This document shows positions 57,998 to 64,000 of a DNA stretch of 64,000 bases, one piece after another. The stretch is from Glycine soja. Lineage: Eukaryota; Streptophyta; Magnoliopsida; Fabales; Fabaceae. Each line of letters begins with the position of its first letter. Position 1 is the stretch's first letter. The stretch is taken from positions 46,617,534-46,681,533 of the forward strand of contig NC_041009.1 of the NCBI RefSeq assembly GCF_004193775.1. The letters run 5' to 3'. The notes under the pieces were generated by a model. That model made no database searches, had not been told where the DNA came from, and was given only the letters and a program-made list of their open reading frames with translations. Made by a program: the position numbers and the translations under genes.

Positions 57998-60900
57998 TTA
58001 AAGGCACTCCAAGGGAATCTCTGGGTATCGATTCCTATCAGCACAATAATCATAGGTCATATACTTGTGTTTAACACGTTCATATTGTCTTTGTCGTACA
58101 GAATCCAACCGCCAAAACTTCTGCGTATTCCACCAGTACTTATCAGAAGAACAATTTTGGCTAATATTTGAGGTTGGAACTTGACAACCACTAACATCAA
58201 AGCCTTGGAAACTTGCTCTGAATGGTGCATAGCTCCAATCAGTTTTGGTTTTGCCACCATTTGTTGCCCAACTATCTCCATCCCATAAAGATGCTTGTAT
58301 TTGCATTGGCTTTGTTGGGTATCCGACTCCAATATCGCTTTTATTCTTGTATACCCTAATAGGGATGTTATCCACATAAAATCTGCCAATTCATATATTG
58401 GGTTGGTTAGTGATTTTTCAATTTTTTTAACTATTATAATTAGAATTTTTAGTTTTCCGGTAAGACCTCCAAATATCTCACAAGCTTCAATTCTTTAAGG
58501 ATAATATAATAAGATTCAAATATAAAATCTTTAGCAAATTTGTTCAAACATTTACTAATTTAGCCAACACATTTGTACTATCAAGCCATTTTTTTTTGGG
58601 TACAGGTACTATTAAGCCGTTTGAATGATGTATGGGAATTTTTTTAGTTGAATCCACATAAAATGCATGTATTCAATTTATATATGAAGTCAAACTTATG
58701 GCATCACAAAAAATCCCATTAAAACAGCTTATACAGTGTACGTTAAGTAAAAAGAGTTGAAATACATTGTTTTTATTTTTTCATTTAATTTGCTCAAGTG
58801 TTTACTAGGAAAAGTGCTGTGTAAATACTTATGTCAAGGAAAATGTTTTGAACAATGAAAAATTAATAGAGCAATTCTTTCTTTTCTCATGTTTTGAGTG
58901 AATATTTTTGAGACACACGTATAAAATTAAAAAAAAGTGTTTATAAGAAAAAGAAACCATAAGTGAGAGATAGACATAAATAAATATGATTAAAAAATAA
59001 TAAAACTAACCACTTTTATAACAATGTAACAAAAATATTGTAGCAAGGGAATCAAAGAGGGATATGCATCTTACACAATTTGGTGTTGATTCCAAAGAAT
59101 TCTATAATTGTGAAAATCTGCAGTAGGATCAAACCAAAGGAGAATTCTTTGCTCTCTATTCCCTTGGCCGTCTACAAACACATTGGTTTGTAATCTATAT
59201 GGCTTCCCTTCTCTATTGCCCAAGAATTCAAAGTCTAACTCGTCATGACTTCTTCCTTGTGAAGTTAACTGCATCAAATACATTAAGAATACTACAAGAA
59301 AATTAGGTATTATGGACAAAAGTTTTTATGGCCATACAACAGTTGATTAATTTACATTTTTGACAGCTATGGCCGTTAGTAAATGCCATTTAAGACTTAG
59401 TATAGTAGAATTTTTGCGCCATTTTATTTGAAACAATGATGCCCAATTTACTAACTATACCAAACCGTTGAATTTTACAAAAAAAAAAAAATCAAAATTA
59501 GGGATGAAAGATCAAAACTGAAAGGTCGACTCACGTAGTAAGCTGTGACAACTCCAGCAGAATTCCTATCTGGTACTTTGATCCTCAAATGGAATAGTCC
59601 AGAGCCATATGACATCTTGGATCCAAAACCGGATCCTGTATATAGTAATAAATCAACACACACATGTTTAAATACATATTTTTCCTTACAATTAACTAAT
59701 TAATTTTGATTTAGCTTCCTTAATTATTATTTTTTATTTAATCCATGAGTTTTTTTTAGTGCCACATCACTTAATGGAACAAAATTAACAAGGGCTAAAA
59801 ACGTGCCTTTCAATAAAATGGGATATCATGAAAAAAAGTTATAAGTACCAAAATAAAATTAACTCTATTTCAAGCACAACAAAAAAACGTAAATAAGCAT
59901 GCGTACACACATAACAGATGTTTTTAAAGTTTCGTGTGGGAAACACACAAAAAAAGACTTTTGAGTTGAAAGCCAATCAATTCAATTACAGTAATTAGGT
60001 AAATAGCAACAATTTACGATGATGAACCCATCATTTCTTGTTTAGACAAACGCATAAAGGGGAAGTCCATTATGTGCTTTCCCTTGTTCTATCTGTCTAA
60101 TGAAAGCAATGTCATCTCACAACATCACTGCTATGGTTGCTAGGATTGACAGTTCAATTGTTTCAAAGCAATTGTTTCAAAGCCATAGTTATAGCTAATT
60201 TTAACGACAAATGCTGTTTTCATGTTCTGTACTTAAATACTCATTATAAGTTCTGTTTGAATAAACATCTGTATAAACAATTATAAGAAGAACATAATTT
60301 GAAGAAACTAATTAACTAAGAGAGCTTTCACAAATTACTTTACATATAGCTTATAAGATAAATTTATTTCATTCTTTTTCTTCTCTTATCAGTATTTATG
60401 AGGGATAAGTTTATCTATAAAGAAGACCATATAAAAATCTATACATATTTTTGTGCTTTGGATATTGACCAATATTGGTTCTGAACTTCAAGAAGTCTAC
60501 TATTAATCTATGTATACCACTATATCAATATGCACTCAAAATCTCAAATAATCTTCGTAGTTTCTCTTCACTAAACTGATAAGAATCCATATATATACTG
60601 TCAAGGAAAGTTATCTGAAGATACACTTTTTCCCATTTCGAACATGTTAAAAAAGAAGTCCGGCCTGCCTGCTTTAATTTAATTTCTATTGTTGTTTGTT
60701 TATTTGCTTCTCATTAGATTACACGAGAAAAGTTTGAATAATTTTTCTTTTTATTTGAAAATTATTATGCTAGTGCATGCATGTGTGCACTCACATGCAC
60801 ATAATGAAGACAACATACAAAAATGTATATAGTAGTATATATATACCCAAATAAATAAACAAACAAACGTGTCTATTACCTTCTTGTAACGAGAAGGGTA

Positions 60901-61204
60901 TTACTGAAAAAACATATGTGTGATTTAGATGAAGAATTCTACATTATAAAGCACGAATAATTGAAAAGTAAAAAAGAAGAAGTTGCACGGGATATAAATT
61001 AAGGAAGAGGAAATATTATTAACCTGAAGAGTTATCCATTGTGAGCTGAATTTCTTTCCCTTGGTTTAAGGAGACAACATGATTATCACCCCACGTAACC
61101 TCATAGTTTTGATCGAAGCTTATTTCTGTAATATTTATACTTCCTCGGACAAGGACCCCATCGGCAACAAGAAGGATAAGGAAAATTAAAAATAGAGAAC
61201 TCAT
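57998..61204 (-). CDS. XTH: Xyloglucan endotransglucosylase/hydrolase (GH16 XTH)
   Basis: Four exons on the reverse strand: 61024-61204, 59535-59635, 59075-59268 and 57998-58382, giving 286 residues. XTHs act in the cell wall, cutting xyloglucan and joining it to another chain or to water. Residues 1 to about 22 form a signal peptide ([19 protein letters not shown]). The catalytic motif is [10 protein letters not shown] at 102-111 with Glu104, Asp106 and Glu108; most members have Ile where this has Leu105. The usual N-glycosylation site just after it is absent (GNREG). Next come [20 protein letters not shown] and [14 protein letters not shown]. The C-terminal XET domain has its conserved cysteines (about Cys220 to Cys285) and [17 protein letters not shown]. 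The start at 61204 gives a clean signal peptide; a longer reading frame upstream (to 61303) would bury it. A (TA)n tract lies in the promoter at 61301-61324. Confidence 0.94.
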
Positions 61205-61300
61205 ATCTAAGTTAACCCAAGCTAGGATTTGAATTTTAGACTCTCGAGCTTGGCACATTAGTGGGCTATGGTTATTGTTATTGGCAAAGTTATGCACCTC

Positions 61301-61301
61301 C

Positions 61302-61324
<23 letters not shown>
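61301..61324. repeat. (TA)n microsatellite in the XTH promoter
   Basis: About 24 bp of TA repeat roughly 100 bp upstream of the XTH start codon. It could overlap or replace a TATA box, so length variation may affect transcription. Confidence 0.9.
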
Positions 61325-61332
<8 letters not shown>

Positions 61333-62292
61333 CATGCCATGATGTAAGCTTTTGTTAATGGGAAACATTGGAATGCATAAAACGGCATGACCCATAATTG
61401 CATGACCAATACGCCATTGACTTGTCAATGTTATCGTCCATAACAAACCACATCATTACGGCTTAGTTCAGAAGCAACGGAATATGCATAGAGATCGACT
61501 TTATGTATCTTCATATTCATTATAATAATTAAACTTTCACGAGAATATGGTTAGCCAAAAAACAAAAACTCTGAAAGAATATAATCAGTTCTCCCTTTAA
61601 ATCATGGAGACGTACGCGAATACAGAAAGTAATTGGGTTGTTATAGTCTTACGGAAATCTCATGTCATACAACAAAACACAAGATTCCAGCTCTTGCAGT
61701 GCTGTACAGTCAATTATGTAATTTTTTAATTTGAGAAAATGTAGAGATACAACAGATATCTCCATATATAAAGCTTCAATTGTTTGCAAGAATTTTCTTA
61801 CTTCTATTGCACTACGCTTATATGCTTTAAATTGTGGGAGTTTTATTTTAAATAATAAATTATTGAATAAAAACTGTTTATGATTTTTTATTTTAACTCC
61901 TCAACTAATATTTTACCATTAATTGATTCTCAACTATTTTTCGTTTGATTTTTTTTCTAAGTGTCTATGTTAAATGATAACTAGTTAGTTGTTTTTAAAT
62001 TATTTAAAAATATTTGTTGTGGCCTTTATTCTTCTGGCGGCAAAAAACCGCAAGAAATTTGTGAGATATAATTTTTTTTTTTAAAAAAAACATCAAACGA
62101 GAACCTGATATTTGTTTTGTTAGCCCTAGTTTCTGTCTTTATTTTTCATATTGTAAAAAATATTGAATTAGTCTTCAATGGTATAATCGAATTGTCTAAT
62201 CGTTAAAATGTTGGTGTACACCCATAATATGTCTAACTACCACTTTAATTTATGTTAGAAAAATGTTATATGAATATATGGCATATATGACA

Positions 62293-62293
<1 letters not shown>
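61325..62293. other. XTH upstream region and spacer
   Basis: No gene or RNA recognised. AT-rich, probably containing XTH regulatory sequence near its start. Confidence 0.4.

Positions 62294-62375
<82 letters not shown>
62294..62375. repeat. (ATT)27 microsatellite
   Basis: An uninterrupted TTA/ATT repeat of about 82 bp, followed by an imperfect ATT/CAT-rich stretch to about 62460. Reading frames across it are poly-Ile or poly-Asn artefacts. ATT is the commonest long trinucleotide microsatellite class in soybean. Confidence 0.97.
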
Positions 62376-63600
62376 CACTGACATGGATCATAATAGTTAT
62401 CATCATATTGAACAAAATCATCCATATTATTCTTATTATTGTCATTCTTATTATTACCATCACACAAAAATATCACTAAACTAATTTTAATAAGATAAAA
62501 AATACTTATAAAATGAATTTATTTTAAAACTAAAAATTAGAGAAAAAACAAAACTAAATTTTAAAAACTAATTAAAATGTGGTTGTTTTAATTTTTTTTA
62601 AAAAAATTTAACTCTAAAGAACACCCCAAACTGAGCCTTATTATCATTTAAACTTGTACTTCTTTCTTACATTAGTAAGATTTTCTTCAGGCCATGTTCT
62701 AACATTGGATTGCTCTACTGCTATCATGTCAACATGAATGGGTTGAAATTATTTAGGCTAAGGGGTTTGGGTTTTGAATGTCGTCGGATCTTTGCATGTA
62801 GACCTAATTCAATTGCATGATATACGTGCTTAGTTTGTATTCTTGATCCATTTTCATTGTGACTAATGGTGGTTGATGTTTTGGTACCTCGTTGGTTTCA
62901 ACTACCACATTATGCTATAAGACTTATGTTGATTCATTTTTATTTTATTGTAAAAGCTTTGTCATCTTTTTACCAATCTTTTCTCGTGAAATGTAGTGAG
63001 TTAGAGTTTAGAGAGAAAACGAGAGAGAAAAGGGATGTATTGTGAGAACAAAATAAAAAATAATAACAAACAAGAATTTTGCATTATAAAAAATAAATAA
63101 ATCTTGCGTGATTTGTTAATTTTAGTATTATAAATTTGAATGGTCCGTTTTATCAATTAATTTGATAGTTAAAATCATAAAAATCTTACCGATCATAATT
63201 ATGTTAATTAATATGATTATGTGTTTTTATGTATTAAAAAATGAAAAATAATAAAATTATGCACTATGTTTTTTATAAGAAAAATGTTTGGAACACGTCA
63301 TTAAATGTTTAATGATGTGGGATAAAAAAATAATATTTTAATAAATTTAAACAATTAGAGCGTCGACAACTTAGTATATTAGCAACACTTATCTGATTCT
63401 CTTTTTTATAACCAGAGAAAGTTGGCGTTTGTTTAAATTTTTTAAATAATAAAAAAATAGAAGTTAAATATAGTTAATAAAAAAAGTGATAGAATAAAAA
63501 AATTAATAATATAAAATAGTGAAAAAATAGTATAAGACAAAACAAAAATTTAAAAGTTAAGAAGTAATTTAAAGATAAAATTATCCCATAAAATATATCC
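62376..63600. other. AT-rich spacer
   Basis: No gene supported. A G/A-rich tract (GAGAGAAAACGAGAGAG) occurs at about 63011. Confidence 0.4.
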
Positions 63601-64000
63601 AGCAAATGAAATAACGGAAGGGGAATGGGCGTTCACAGCAGTTAGGTTTTGGGTGAAGTGGAGGAGATTAAACAGAGGTTTCATCAATTCTGATTCTCTG
63701 ACCGCCAGAACATGGTGTTTTTTCTGTTCCCTAATGCTTCGTTAGAACCCGAAATGAAGATGGTGATAGGTTGAGTGCACTTTCAGCTTGTCTTCTTCAC
63801 ATTCTTTCATTCTTGGACACAAAACCAGATGGATAAACCTTTTTCTTTCACTTCCCTATATTGACTTATGTTTCTCTTTAACGGATCATCTGAGACTCTA
63901 GTTTCTTTACATCTAAACCTTCCTTTGGGTTGGAATGCTCCTAGAATTTGTTTGGTTGCCGAATCTCAGGACTCTTTGGTTGGCTTCATTCAGATTGGTG
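63601..64000 (+). other. Probable promoter/5' leader of a gene beyond the window
   Basis: Composition changes at about 63610 from AT-rich to mixed sequence of the kind seen in the leaders of the other genes here. A short stretch around 63720-63770 reads FSVPNASLEPEMKMVIG-like and stops at a GTTGAG donor-like site. No protein family can be recognised before the window ends. Confidence 0.3.

Noticed and set aside
61205..61303. Upstream start for XTH (adds 33 residues)
   Set aside because: It would place a polar stretch ahead of the signal peptide and starts beside a TA microsatellite.
62263..62484. Poly-Ile and poly-Asn reading frames
   Set aside because: Both come from the ATT microsatellite.
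1..64000. A prokaryote-style operon, CRISPR array, phage or defence island
   Set aside because: No such genes, spacers or repeats; all supported genes are plant nuclear genes with introns or plant-specific families.

Overview
The window is nuclear DNA from a flowering plant, most likely a legume close to soybean (Glycine). Evidence: AT-rich spacers, GT-AG introns of 0.1-3.9 kb, plastid, cell-wall and immunity genes found only in plants (FATB, XTH, RIN4, a PLS-class PPR), and repeats common in legume genomes (an Au-type SINE, Mutator-like and CACTA-like miniature elements, a TRIM). I found no prokaryotic, organellar or viral genes. The species call is inference from sequence resemblance; I could not search.

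Layout: 252-2990 (+) last four coding exons of a FATB acyl-ACP thioesterase; 4371-4896 CACTA-like MITE; 5836-6123 (+) small secreted His/Asp-rich protein; 7384-7988 Mutator-like foldback MITE; 9323-11101 (+) intronless CDC45; 11092-14492 a duplicated CDC45 3' tail interleaved with a decayed PDCD2-like (TSR4/MYND) pseudogene; about 14870-17570 non-coding retroelement-like repeats; 19905-24528 (-) RIN4-like immune regulator whose N-terminal NOI motif is degenerate; 26099-30640 (+) BAP31-like ER protein with a 3.9-kb intron holding a TRIM and a Tourist-like MITE; 34448-34520 (-) tRNA-Lys(UUU); 34635-39708 (+) PIG-S, a GPI-transamidase subunit, 13 coding exons; 42086-44516 a rearranged partial copy of the BAP31 3' region with a dead exon 2; 45297-45453 full-length Au-type SINE with a 12-bp target duplication; 45684-47375 (-) E-class PPR protein; 49181-53559 (+) small SAM-domain protein with a tandemly duplicated promoter/leader; 57998-61204 (-) xyloglucan endotransglucosylase/hydrolase; 62294-62375 long ATT microsatellite; the last 400 bases look like a leader of a gene beyond the edge.

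The genes are independent housekeeping, immunity and wall genes, not a pathway cluster. No coherent undescribed system stands out. The strongest second-look items are local rearrangements: the CDC45 tail/PDCD2 mosaic, the permuted BAP31 duplication on both sides of PIG-S, the copied SAM-gene promoter, and the RIN4 copy with a changed AvrRpt2 cleavage-site motif. All exon boundaries were set by eye from splice consensus, frame and family resemblance.
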